Shown here in pieces: positions 43,673 to 54,168 of a stretch of 61,638 bases of DNA. A program made the translations under genes and the position numbers. The notes under the pieces were generated by a model. The model was not told where the DNA came from and made no database searches. It saw nothing but the letters and a program-made list of their open reading frames with translations. This DNA comes from Phialocephala subalpina (Eukaryota; Ascomycota; Leotiomycetes; Helotiales; Mollisiaceae), in NCBI GenBank assembly GCA_900073065.1, contig FJOG01000003.1:603480-665117 (forward strand), in the 5' to 3' direction. Numbering within the stretch: position 1 is the stretch's first letter; each line of letters starts with the position of its first letter.

Positions 43673-45568
43673 GCATAATTTCAGGGATCGAGAATGCACG
43701 ACGTCACTATCTGATGAACTGTTGGCGCAATTATCCACTAATTTGAGGTGGTTTCACCTGCTGTACCTAATACAGCTTACAGCGCACACTCTTGTTACAC
43801 TATTTTCACCTCAGATCATGTGTTTTATACGCCGTTTTGTCTACATATTGAGCTTTCGTCTCTACCTTGGATTTCAGTTAAAATCAACCTCATATTTTCA
43901 TGTTAGTATTGAGATGACCTGTACTCAGCTTTCCCCGCTTCTGTATTATATATAGAGGTGGTTCCCACCACCTCAATCAGAATAGAATTAAGCTGTCCTA
44001 ACTACTCTACACCTTATCTCAACAAAAACATTCTCAAACTTTGCGTCGATAATAGTATTGGCCTCAAACAAGGAGAAACTCTTGCGTGGCCAGCGTATCG
44101 TCTGCGATGCATGTTTAAATGCTCCCGAGCTTACATTTACACTCACCAAATTATCGACAATTGTCTGCTCTGCTTCCAAAGCATATGTTCCATCGCGTCG
44201 GCACGTTTGATAGCGAGCAGGTACACAGCAAGAGTTACCCAAGTAAACGGGCTTGCGCTGATGATAAGTCAGAAATACTTTTATTAAAATCTAAGGAGAA
44301 GCCGAGACATACCTTCACACGATGAAGTTTTGTCTTTGTTGCCCAAGTGTGGAGCTTCCATTTCCTCGCCACGGAGGGCTTCCGACGGGACGGCTCGCGC
44401 TCCTCGCATGGCCGTTGTTGCGAGGCAAAGAATGGCTGATCGGAATTCAAACCGTTATATAACCTAAGTTCAGACTCCAATAGACATGGATAGAGGGAGC
44501 CTTCCGATGACGTCCGCCCTCCCACGGCTCCATCCCGACGATACCATAGCATAGTTTTATCTTCTCTGTCTAAGGTATACCAGACACCTCCGGGTTTGTC
44601 GGAGAAAGGCTTTAGCGTCGGGATGGAGAACGATCCTGGTTAGAAGCTAGCTTTGGAGATGCCTAGATACCTAATCCCCTCGGTTCATAACAGGTTTCCG
44701 TTTCTAATTTATTTTCTAGCCCGGAGTCAAGAAATAGTACAGAGAAAATATCGGAAGTAATATTTATTATAGCATTATTAATAAAGCTATAAATTTCTCG
44801 GAATAATATAATTATTTTATTGGTATATATTCGCGTGCGCTTGTATACGATCGTTGCGTCCATATCAAAAACGTAATATTATTAAATATATACGACCTTG
44901 GAAGCTATGCAATACTATTACTTTTAATGATAACCTTTTTCTTTACGATAATAATCGATCCTAATGAATCTATTTTTTGTTATTTTATTACGGTAGAAGT
45001 AATCATCGAGACATTGATTATTTTCAAATCGTAATTGACTACAAAGAGATAACACCTAAGCAAGTGTTTCTTCCATGTTTCTAAAATTGTTTGCAAAAGA
45101 CAAATGCAGCCTCTCCCAACATCTCTAAGTCTCCGATGTACTATGTTTAGCTAAACTAAATGTCCCCGTCGATAGGATTCCTACAAGTCCTGGACCCACG
45201 AGTGCTGGACAGATTTCCAAATTCAAACCACATCCCCACTGGAGGTATCCCAGATTATCGCTCAATATAAAAGTCCTCCATCCGAGATGTGAAGTCCTTA
45301 GAGTTTTCAGCGCTGTCTCGAGGTATGGATCTAGGGGCTTTAGCGAGGATGGCACTGTGGCTGCGCCACTTCATGACTCTTCCCCGAAACACCTCCACCA
45401 AACCTTAACATAACATCTACACCTCTTGACATCTTTCACCTTTAAGAATCGCCATTCTCCCTTCAATTTTTCAATAGATCTACCATTATAATAGTTGGAC
45501 GATCTGCCCCTGAGCACAAAGCACTCGCTATTACCTCGCCATCACCAATCATCAAAACACCCTCCTCA
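43673..45568. other. intergenic, partly AT-rich relic
   Basis: Mixed composition. A perfect 13-bp inverted repeat (CTCCATCCCGACG at 44528-44540 and its complement at 44616-44628) lies in a GC-rich patch (44340-44640). From about 44680 to 45060 the sequence is AT-rich with no open frames, like the block at 41 kb. Probably a worn mobile element. No gene supported. Confidence 0.4.
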
Positions 45569-46468
45569 ATGGCGCACAACACCCACTGCCTCCCAACATG
45601 CCGCCACAGCTGGCCCTACACCCCAGGATGTAACTGCCCTCTCCAACCCCAAGAACGACAAATGAGGTTCTGGATCGAAGAATTGGATGGTTCGCGTTCT
45701 TGTACATATTGTTGCTGTCATAAGTATGGACATTCCGATACGATGGAACTCGCAAAGACGTTGCTACTTTATGGGGAGATTGAGACGTTGTTGCGGATCC
45801 AAGCATGTCCTGAGGTGAGGTTTGAGAGCAAGTGGAATCTTCCGTGGGAATGCGCGAAGGTGTTTGGATGGGACGAGATGATGCGATCATGCCTCATGTC
45901 GTACATCTTCTTGAATGTCGTGTACTTGCATCCTGAGATCTGGGATGTTGAAAGTAAGGCGAAATGGATTAAGGGACGAAGAAAGGCAGGGACGGCGATT
46001 GAAGAGGAAGAGGTGGATTACAGACGCATGACGTCTTGGTCAAAAGTGCTCAGTCGATGCACGGGATATCTACGGTATGATGTACATACGTACCCTCATC
46101 GCCAGTTCTACGGCACGAACCAGGATGCCTATGATGGTACGAGATGGAATCGTGAGGGAGCGGGGAGATGGCATCGCAAGCCTGTTATTCCAGGAAAACC
46201 TGAAGTTGGGGAAGGAGATAGGTATCTTCCACTTTTTGACGACGTGGACATCGTGCTGTTTATTCTGCGTCTAAAGGGCCTACCTACCGAACTTGGACTT
46301 CAAATTCTCACCTACGCTGACTTCAAGCCTGAACGTCGACTTCCAGTAGCCGATGACCCCTTCAACCCCGCTAATAATGAAGAGTTAATGAAATATCTGA
46401 GCTGGTGTTGGAAAGTCCTCGTTTGGACTGATGTCTTGATGACTGCATCAGGAAGGAGGATCGGATAG
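45569..46468 (+). CDS. hypothetical protein
   Basis: Intronless 299-residue frame in a good context. The N-terminus is rich in Cys and His (CLPTCRHSW, GCNCPLQPQ, SCTYCCCHKYGH, up to about residue 54), which could bind metal but matches no named zinc-finger spacing. The middle is acidic/basic (WIKGRRKAGTAIEEEEVDYR). The last 80 residues contain LKGLPTELGLQILTYADFK (about 237-255), an LPxELxxxI pattern as in F-box and 2EXR proteins, followed by RRLPVADDPFNP and a Trp-rich helix. No signal peptide. I cannot assign a function; an F-box-like adaptor is one possibility. Confidence 0.55.
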   Translation: MAHNTHCLPTCRHSWPYTPGCNCPLQPQERQMRFWIEELDGSRSCTYCCCHKYGHSDTMELAKTLLLYGEIETLLRIQACPEVRFESKWNLPWECAKVFGWDEMMRSCLMSYIFLNVVYLHPEIWDVESKAKWIKGRRKAGTAIEEEEVDYRRMTSWSKVLSRCTGYLRYDVHTYPHRQFYGTNQDAYDGTRWNREGAGRWHRKPVIPGKPEVGEGDRYLPLFDDVDIVLFILRLKGLPTELGLQILTYADFKPERRLPVADDPFNPANNEELMKYLSWCWKVLVWTDVLMTASGRRIG

Positions 46469-46720
46469 GTTTATGAAGTTACGGATGTAATTCATACTCT
46501 ATGGGGAGATGACAAGCAGATTATCAGGGTGGTTGGGGAAGAGAAGCAAGCCAGGAAGATGTGGAGATGGGGTACACTCGATGAGGATGACGCTGAGCGG
46601 GACACTGGAGAGTTGAGCATACTGGGGCCTCGAGTGATCTTCCACTAGATCAATATCACCACCTGACCAGAACTCAGGTTCGTCAAACAAACACACATTC
46701 ATTCATCGCACGAAGAATAC

Positions 46721-47769
46721 TTAGCTAATCTTCGTAACAGGTGTCTCAATCCAACCTCCACCTCCAGCACCAACACCATAAGTAATCGTCTCCAAACTCC
46801 ATGGAATATTCGGAACCCCTACAGTCTTCACAACACTCCATTCCCATCCACACACAAGTCCAGCATCATAGATCTCACATCCTGCGACTTGCTTTCCTAT
46901 GTCCCATGCTAGGCTTTGAACTGCGTTAGAATACTGGCTTTGATAGTTGAGTTTCTGTGACAAACCGAGAGCTCCTATCCAGTTTCCGGTATCTCTTCTA
47001 TGTAGTGATGGTGGTGGGGTTGTTGTTGGTGCTGAGTCTGAGGTGGTGGATGATGACGCAACTGGTGTTGGTGTTGCGGGCGTCGAGTCAGCTGTCGAAA
47101 TGGATGAAGATGAAGATGTAGTCGTTGCAGCTGTACTCGATGTTGAAGTTGGGGCAGCAGTACAGTCCACAGTCTCAGTCACGGTACTCGCTCCCGCTAC
47201 AGCACCGAGTGATGAAATCGACCCTGCAGCACCGGATGCACAAATATCGTCTGGAGGGACAATCTCACAGGAGTTTCCGTTTTCGTCTGACGAACCCTGT
47301 TGGAATGTTAATTTTCATCCTTCCCCACCGGGTCACTACCTCGCCCCGTCTCGATTGGAAATGATGTGTTCGGCCCTTAAGGGAGGATGTGAAGGTGGCC
47401 AGCAAAGGGGATCTAGCGGCGGGGAAAAAGTGCTATGTAAGTTCATAGAGGAGGTCAAGGAATACGTACCCCGCAACAAATATCCTGAAAAGCAAAAAAG
47501 CAATCAAAACTCGCAGGCAAATTCCCATTCATACAAGCACTTGCAAAATCAACCGAATCCTCCCCCAGAGTCGCCTGTACCTGTGGACAGCAATACTGCA
47601 GTGTATCCTGAGCACAAGATCCCGCGATCACGATCGGTGTGGAACTTGGTGTTGGTGATACTGTAGAAGTGGACGTTGTGTTCGAGGTTTGGCGGGGTGA
47701 GAGGACACGTGCTTGTGTTAATGTTCCTAGGCCGAATGCTAGGACGAGAAGGTGGTGAGGTTGATACAT
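46721..47769 (-). CDS. secreted protein with hydrophobin-like cysteines and C-terminal extension
   Basis: Two exons (47769-47470 and 47296-46721, intron 173 nt) give 291 residues. The first 20 residues form a signal peptide (HLLVLAFGLGTLTQA core). Then comes a Thr/Ser-rich piece and eight cysteines in the order C, CC, C, C, CC, C, spaced 7, 17, 10, 7 and 10 residues, with the last Cys in exon 2 (NGNSC). That order and spacing are the hydrophobin pattern. Unlike a hydrophobin, a long Ser/Thr/Pro-rich linker (about 150-210) and a compact C-terminal domain of about 80 residues follow (NWIGALGLSQKLNYQ; GCEIYDAGLVCGWEWS). Family assignment is by pattern only; it could be a cell-wall or effector-type protein. 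The long intron and its acceptor are the weakest points. Confidence 0.6.
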
Positions 47770-48639
47770 CGTTGCTGATGGATCGATGCTGTGATGTCGA
47801 TGTTGAGGTTTCAACAGAGAAATAATTCCTACAGAAACCAGTCAATCAACTAAAGAACAACAGAAGAAAACACGAAAACATACTCAAATACAAAGGTTTT
47901 TCGACGCGCGACAAACTTCTCGTGTCTGCAGGTACTCTGTCTGCATGCGTTCACTCGTAATGTAGATCTTCTTCCCGTGCCTCTTTTCCCCTCCACAACA
48001 TCAGGGTCCTCTCAATCCATTTATAACTTTTCCTTGGCACACGTCAAGTTTGCAGCGCAGCGAAGTTCTGTCGTACGAATTGATCAATAAAAAGTCATCC
48101 CACGAGACCCGTTCCTGCTGATCTCTACTAGGGCGATGCGGCGATGCAGGCTGCCTTCCCGATTGAGGCTAAATGGAGCAATCTTCGGGAAGGAAGCGAG
48201 ATGCGAGGTAAGGAACACGGGGAAATATTGAAAAGTGGAGTGGTTCGTGGAGAGAGAATAAGAAAACAGAGCATACGATGGAATTCTGGTCGTCAGACGA
48301 AATGAGATGTTTGGGATGACGGTTCGAGCAAGCAGCTGTCGTCGAGGAAGCTGGGAGGAAGAGACGGGGCAAACTTTTACGTGTGACTTGCGTCACTTTC
48401 TCGGGAATAGCTTCATAGACCTGCACTTGCGAGGATGCCGTAAGTTGCTATTTGCTTGAGCTCTCGTTGATGAAGAAACCGGAGATTGAAAAAAGATTTT
48501 GAGATGTGTTTTCATCACATGATCAATTCCACAATCCGCGATCCTCGTCCCTTCCTTGATGACTGCCAGCTCTACTCTCGCTCATGTTTCCAGGGTTTTA
48601 GACGTTTATCTTCCTACTAGGTCCTCCTTGTCCGCCACC
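47770..48639. other. intergenic between the two cysteine-rich genes
   Basis: Holds the promoter of the 46721-47769 gene. An 85-codon minus-strand frame (48426-48169) has no features. Confidence 0.4.
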
Positions 48640-49144
48640 TCAGGTAAGAACAACATAACAACTAGCCCTATGCCCATCCAACCCCTTACAACACCCCGGA
48701 TACGTGCCCTCAACTTCACAAGTATAATTCCTCTCATTCGCCGGAACCTCGAAGTTTATTGGGGATGCTTGATAGCCTTGTTCTCATCAGCATGTGTCCT
48801 TAAAATCTCACATTTCCCCCGTGTTCCCATTCCCGAAACATAACATCAAGTTGCTGCGGAAACTCAAGCTCTTGAAATTCTTTCCAGGTAATGGCAAGGA
48901 AAAGTGAAAGGGGGAGTGGAAACTGTGGGGTGGTGGGGATTGGGAGGAAGGGGAAGAAGGGGAAGAAGGGGAACAAACAATCTTTCCCATCAAACTTCCC
49001 GTTCTTAGTCACAGACACCTCATCGCAGCAAGCAGCTTCGTACTTGGTGTGTGTTTTGTTTTGGCAGTGGAATTCGATTGGTGTGAATATTGCTAGTGCC
49101 GTCGTTCCTAGACAAAGGATTGTCGCGGGGAGGGAGGTGCGCAT
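48640..49144 (-). CDS. small secreted hydrophobin-like protein
   Basis: Two exons (49144-48979 and 48776-48640) give 100 residues. A signal peptide (RTSLPATILCLGTTALAIF, about 2-20) is followed by eight cysteines in the order C, CC, C, C, CC, C: FHC, EAACC, GKDC, NYTC, PGCC, RASC. The fourth Cys codon is split by the intron (GATT before the GTTTGT donor, GC after the AG acceptor), and the reading that creates it supports the splice. The 202-nt intron is long and pyrimidine-rich. Spacing (11, 15, 21, 8, 9) is only loosely hydrophobin-like, so a cysteine-rich effector-type protein is an alternative. It lies about 900 bp from another protein with the same cysteine order on the same strand. Confidence 0.6.
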
Positions 49145-49929
49145 TCTGAAGTCGATGATGTGATATTCAGCCAACAGAGCAATTGGGATTGACTGTTCCA
49201 AGACTCGAGACTTTATTTAAAGACTCGAAGCTTCGTGTTTGTTTTGATCTATGTTTGGACAGGTATACCCCGTATCATTCATTATGCGTGATAACTTCAC
49301 TATGAAGTCTTTAACTGTGCGAGGGTCTGAAGTACAGTTCGGATTAATTTACCCTGCAAGACGTCAAGAAAAGCAGAATATTCCAGATCATCACATCATG
49401 GGATGATACACCACAGCAACAATGCAGGAAGCCATCTCCGGCGTAACACTGTACAATGCTTGGCGTCCCCGCACGATCGAGATATGCACTCCGTACCCAT
49501 CTGTGGTGCCCGGTTACTCGGTCGAAGTGGACGGAAGGACGGAAACAAGACAACGAGAAGAGCTTTAAGTAAGGGAAACAAACGTTAGAGGCGGATTGAG
49601 ATATAAATGGATAGAGTCGAAGGGAATGGATATCCAGGACGTAACGGATACCACCCGACCACTCGGTCAACGATATATATGCCTAGGCCATCGTGCTACC
49701 AGGTGACAACTATGCCGCGTCCCGTCTTTGCGGCCAGTTTCCATTGCACACTGATCCCATCTTCCCCAGATTTTGCTGTAGCAACGAAGCTCATGCCATC
49801 CTTCCAAGATATGCTTCCAATGCGTGTTTGCAATATGCTCCGTGCTCCGAGCTCTAACGCCCATTCCACCCCTCATTTCCAAACCACCAATCTCATCAAT
49901 CATCCTCCATCATTGAACACATCATACAC
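49145..49929. other. intergenic, no supported gene
   Basis: 3' flank of the alpha/beta hydrolase gene and 5' region of the cysteine-rich gene. Open frames here are shadows or too short. Confidence 0.4.
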
Positions 49930-52200
49930 TCACAACCCATCATCATCCTCCCCACCCGTGCCCGTCAACGGTCCCGCCAACCCCAACATCCTCCTACCCA
50001 ACAAATCATCCTCACTGGCCAAACTAACCATGCTCTTCTTCCTCTGCAACCTTCTCCTCTCCCTCTCCTCCTCCTCCTTATCCCACCCCCTACTTCCCCT
50101 CCTCCCACCTTGGGTCCATCCACCCTCCCTCCCTCCACCCGCCCTCTCCTTCAATTGCTCTTTAAGCAGTTGCTCTTTCCTCCGCCGCTCATCTTCTTTC
50201 TTTTTCTTTTCCTTGAGTTTACCCTTGGAAGAAACCATCGTCATCTCTAGCCCCATATCTTCGTCTCCGGAACTCTCTGCTGTTTTTCGACGATGGTGAT
50301 GAGGTCGTGTGGAACTGGAGCTTAGATATCCTGCGCCAGGAGTCAAAGAGCCAGCGGCAAGATCTCGTTCTTCCGCCGTGGCGAAAATATGTTCAATCCA
50401 CCGCGCGCAACGATGGATATATTTCCATCCTTCAGGGAAGATACCTGCAAATTGTAGGAAACCGTGAGAGATGCCTGGGATGAGAGCTACTTCTACGACA
50501 TCTCTGTCATCAAACTCCTTCTGCAACCTTACATCGGAGGCTTGATCTCGTGTGTGTTTTGCAGCTTTCGCTCTCCTCAATCTACCCGCAAAGATGACAG
50601 TATCATCAACCAACGGATCCCGTTCCCCAGTCAAGAAATATGTCTTTGGAAATCGTTCGAGGAGGTAATCCGGGGCGAGGATCGGAGAAAGCAGATAATC
50701 TTGCGAGAAATCTGGACGGTTGTGTGGGCCTATGTACAGGATTATCATAGCGCGCATCATTTCTGGCGAAAGAATGCGATCGTTGAAGTACGATATCATG
50801 CTGGACATCGCGAGGCGGGTTTTGAGTGGTTCGGGATGGTGGGAGGCGGATGGAGTGGGCGGAGCGGCGGCGGCGGGTTTCTTGGCGATGGTGGGGGAGA
50901 GGAGTGTTGGTGCTGCGGTGGAGAATTGAGGGGAGGGGAGGGTGATGGATGTCGGTTTGACGGTTTCGGGGGATGTGACGGTTGGGGGAGTGCCGATCTT
51001 GGGTGGAGAGACGTTCTCTTCGTCTTCGGAGTGATGGGGTGTTCCTGCTGCCATGGTGTATTGCATGCTCTTTTGACGGATGAATGTTCGGTTCGTCTTT
51101 CGCATTCGACGGTCCTTGATGAGGGACATCTGCTCGTCGGACATCCAGTTTCCGATGTTCATATCCAACCCAGGATAAATCAAGACGAGTCCATCGGGGA
51201 TCGGTAATGCTTTCTCTCCAAGAAACTGTCTCGTCTCTGTCGTGCCGGATTCGATGATCATCAGCATGAGAGCGGTTGCAAGATTTCCACCTGCACTGTC
51301 AGCTGTGATCACAACTTTCGGCGTGACGTCCCCTTCCAGGCCCACACACCGTCCTCTGCTCCCTATGATTGTGCTGTACACATCGAAGATCTCATTGAGA
51401 GCATACGGGTACGGAAATTCCGGCGCCTTCTTGTAGTCCAAACTCAACACCGGCAATCCAGTCTTCCCTGCCCAAGCAAACAGCTTGTCATCATTCGTCC
51501 TCGGATCCATAGCCACGAATCCACCACCCGGAATATCCAACACAACCTTAGTATGCTTCTTCAACTCCGCCAACGGCCCATCAAAATACAACCACCCCTT
51601 AACCGGGTCCTTATAATCACTATTCCCCGGTCTTGGTATGCGAATCTGCCTCGGAGGATACCTCATAAACCGCGGCCTCATCAACGTCGTGAAGAAATTG
51701 AGATATGGAGTCGTCCCCTTATTCCAACTAACCCTCAAATGCTCCACCGTCAACATTCCCCTCACCTTCCGGACCTTCTCATCTGCCTGTTCCGCAGCAA
51801 TGAGATAGTAGACTGTGAATACGATACTGCAGATATCCCGCACCCATTTCCGGCGTATGCGCATCGCGGTCCAGAATCCGGCGTCCAGGGCGGTGGTTAC
51901 CCATGTTGCGCGGAAGTAGGAGCGGGTGTAGAGGTTTGAGAGAGGTTCGGGACATTCGAGGCCTACGAGTTTGCCTAGGTTTCGGGCGATGTAGAGGTAG
52001 AGGAGGGTTATGACTACTGATTGCCAAGGGGTGAGGATGGAGGAGAGGCGTCGTGAGAGTTTGCGGAGGTATGGTGGGCCATGTTTATGCCCTCTGCAAA
52101 CAATTAGGAGGGCAATTCGAAGATGAATTGGGACATACCTGAAGAGATAGAAAGACCAGAAGGAAACCACCGCTAGCACTTGTATCTTGCGGAATTTCAC
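49930..52200 (-). CDS. HSL-type alpha/beta hydrolase with membrane anchor
   Basis: Hormone-sensitive-lipase-like esterase/lipase (alpha/beta hydrolase 3 fold). One open frame of 756 codons includes a likely 45-nt intron (52138-52094: GTATGT donor, CTAAT branch, CAG acceptor) that stays in frame. Spliced length is 741. Two N-terminal hydrophobic helices (about 6-20 and 45-62, spliced numbering) suggest a membrane anchor. Catalytic features: LDIPGGGFVA (oxyanion hole, about 206-215), TADSAGGN with the nucleophile Ser at about 287, FLTGERDPLVDD (Asp) and ISHGFLQF (His). Two insertions stand out. A Pro/Ser/Thr-rich loop lies between nucleophile and Asp, and a basic tail of about 140 residues is rich in KEKKKK/RRRKEQ. 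Likely acts on membrane-derived acyl esters; substrate unknown. Confidence 0.85.
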   Translation of the reverse strand: MKFRKIQVLAVVSFWSFYLFRYVPIHLRIALLIVCRGHKHGPPYLRKLSRRLSSILTPWQSVVITLLYLYIARNLGKLVGLECPEPLSNLYTRSYFRATWVTTALDAGFWTAMRIRRKWVRDICSIVFTVYYLIAAEQADEKVRKVRGMLTVEHLRVSWNKGTTPYLNFFTTLMRPRFMRYPPRQIRIPRPGNSDYKDPVKGWLYFDGPLAELKKHTKVVLDIPGGGFVAMDPRTNDDKLFAWAGKTGLPVLSLDYKKAPEFPYPYALNEIFDVYSTIIGSRGRCVGLEGDVTPKVVITADSAGGNLATALMLMIIESGTTETRQFLGEKALPIPDGLVLIYPGLDMNIGNWMSDEQMSLIKDRRMRKTNRTFIRQKSMQYTMAAGTPHHSEDEENVSPPKIGTPPTVTSPETVKPTSITLPSPQFSTAAPTLLSPTIAKKPAAAAPPTPSASHHPEPLKTRLAMSSMISYFNDRILSPEMMRAMIILYIGPHNRPDFSQDYLLSPILAPDYLLERFPKTYFLTGERDPLVDDTVIFAGRLRRAKAAKHTRDQASDVRLQKEFDDRDVVEVALIPGISHGFLQFAGIFPEGWKYIHRCARWIEHIFATAEERDLAAGSLTPGAGYLSSSSTRPHHHRRKTAESSGDEDMGLEMTMVSSKGKLKEKKKKEDERRRKEQLLKEQLKERAGGGREGGWTQGGRRGSRGWDKEEEERERRRLQRKKSMVSLASEDDLLGRRMLGLAGPLTGTGGEDDDGL

Positions 52201-53236
52201 CGAGGGGCGACCCAGAACATGATCTGTGTAGCCTCGTCAACATTGCTTCTCCGAATTGTGCTCGCAGATGCATACCTATCATCTTGACATCTGCCGTCTA
52301 TGACAAAGGAAGAAGAGGTCGAGTAATCGAAGTCTCTGTAAGTTGGTACTGTACATTCAAAACAAAGCGCCGATTGTCACATGCAGACCGTGGATGAAAG
52401 GAAAGCGCAACCACCAAACCATGCTAAACCCACAAGCTTTCTACCCAAAAACCCACTCGTCATGCAAAAGGAAACATGCCATACGGAACAGAAGGAGAGC
52501 GTGGCGGACTGCTAAGTCATAGTTCATGAGATGTTTGGATGTATTGGCGCGACTTGTCAATACAGTGCAGACCTTGTGATGCGTATGACCACGGAAGAGC
52601 AGGGTTGAAGGCCTCGGTCTATGTTCCTGACGTCTTGCTGTCGAATTGGAGGTGCAGGATTGCAGCTGACGGGGATGTCATCATGTGGAACAGCGTGCAT
52701 TGGCTCGAGTCAGCTCCGGAGGAGGAATGTAAGAAACATGTGAAGGTTTCGGCCTGAGGTTAAAGAGCAAAGGGGTGGAAGCCTTGTTGATGAGGCTGTA
52801 ATTGTGGTGCTGAATTGAACTGGGAAACGTGACTATGTTGTGATTTGGAATGATCATTTAATACGGTGAGTTGTAAAAGTGAATATACGACGTATCTTGA
52901 AAGGGATCATGAATGCAAAGCATCTGGATACATTCGCACATTTTCGCTGGTGTGGAGGAGAGTCACGTGTGCCCCTAAAAGTAACACATCACCAGAGCTG
53001 CTGAGGCATGCAATTCCTGACCAAGACCATTTATCGCCGCAGAGCTTGACATAAATTCTGGAAAACAGCTCGACAAACATGCTACTTAGTCCAGACTTAC
53101 TCCGCTGTTGAAATCATGTCTCAAGCCTAATTTCTTGCTGCAATTACAGCTCATCACCTGCAAGACGTCCACAACCCAATTTCAAATATCTCAACTTCCT
53201 TCCCAACAATAATCTTCGCGACCAAGCTCAGCTCAA
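52201..53236. other. intergenic, no supported gene
   Basis: Only short unassigned frames. Includes the promoter of the alpha/beta hydrolase gene. Confidence 0.4.
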
Positions 53237-54168
53237 ATTATGCCTCCATTCCTCTGCTATGCAGGGTGGGAGTATTCCTGTCCCCGTTGCCCCTCACTGG
53301 CTATCCAATTATCACCCCAAGACGTCGCTGCAGACACAACCGCACCAGCTGTTACAAATTCTGTTCCCGAGATGACCGCTGCTTCATGAATTATCTTAGC
53401 TGGGCTGCCAGTGATTATCAGTACGCCGGCCCCTGTAGTAGCAGCGACGGCGACTCCACCAGTAGCTGTCAATACCACGCCATTACAAACCATCGCAAGT
53501 ACTCCGGTGACTCCAGGGTACAGAAGTCGACTCCAGCAATCGTTTCGGTCAGCGCTTCTTCTAATGTGCCGTAGACTAGTATTCTGACGATGGGGTTGCC
53601 ACCGAGCTCATCGCAGACCTTTATGCCGATGACATTGAACCCCTCCGCGACGAAGGTTGTGACTTCTGCTGGTGTATCAACCGTTGCTGTACCATCGGGA
53701 ATAGAGAACTCGACAACAAACACCCCAAGCACAGGAGGCTTCAACGATTTCGAATACCAATCATAGTTTCTCGAAAGGAACCCTCATAGGCATCGCTGCT
53801 GGCATCATTGTTCTCCCCTTGGTGCTCGTATTTGGAATCCTGTTTTGGCGATGGAAGAGAAAGGGACCTCGGCGATGAAAACAAAGAATATGGAGGCAGA
53901 ATTGGAAGGCAAAGATGTACAAACCCGTGAGATAGAAACACTGGCAAATCGACATGAGCTGAGTACGGGGTACAATGTTGTTGAGATGGATGCGCAGTAC
54001 GACGATGCTTCTTTGGAAATTGGTAATGAGAAGAAAGATGAGAGTGGAGTGCAGACGATGCAGGAAGGCACGAGCTGGATGCTGGGTCAATGCTACGGGC
54101 GATCACGTCACCAGAACAATTTCAGAACAGCGAGAAATTGGAGGCTGACAAGCACGAGCAGAGAATGA
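53237..54168 (+). pseudogene. single-pass membrane protein with Ser/Thr-rich ectodomain, broken
   Basis: The remnants are in the order expected for a fungal wall-sensor-like protein. First is a Cys-containing N-terminal region in mixed frames (about 53237-53560). A Ser/Thr-rich stretch follows (SVSASSNVP, a TAG stop at about 53573, then SILTMGLPPSSSQTF, VVTSAGVSTVAVPSGIENST). A clear transmembrane helix comes next (KGTLIGIAAGIIVLPLVLVF) with WRWKRK stop-transfer residues at about 53777-53860. Last is an acidic cytosolic tail in another frame (MEAELEGKDVQTREIETLAN, to 54168). At least one stop and two frameshifts lie between the blocks. The layout resembles WSC/Mid2-like proteins, but no WSC domain can be proven. 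Confidence 0.5.

Noticed and set aside
46947..47666. 239-codon plus-strand frame
   Set aside because: Antisense to the Ser/Thr-rich secreted protein, which has a signal peptide, ordered cysteines and introns.
49607..50299. 230-codon plus-strand frame rich in Ser/Leu/Pro
   Set aside because: Antisense to the basic tail of the HSL-type hydrolase; composition is explained by the complementary AAG/GAG codons.
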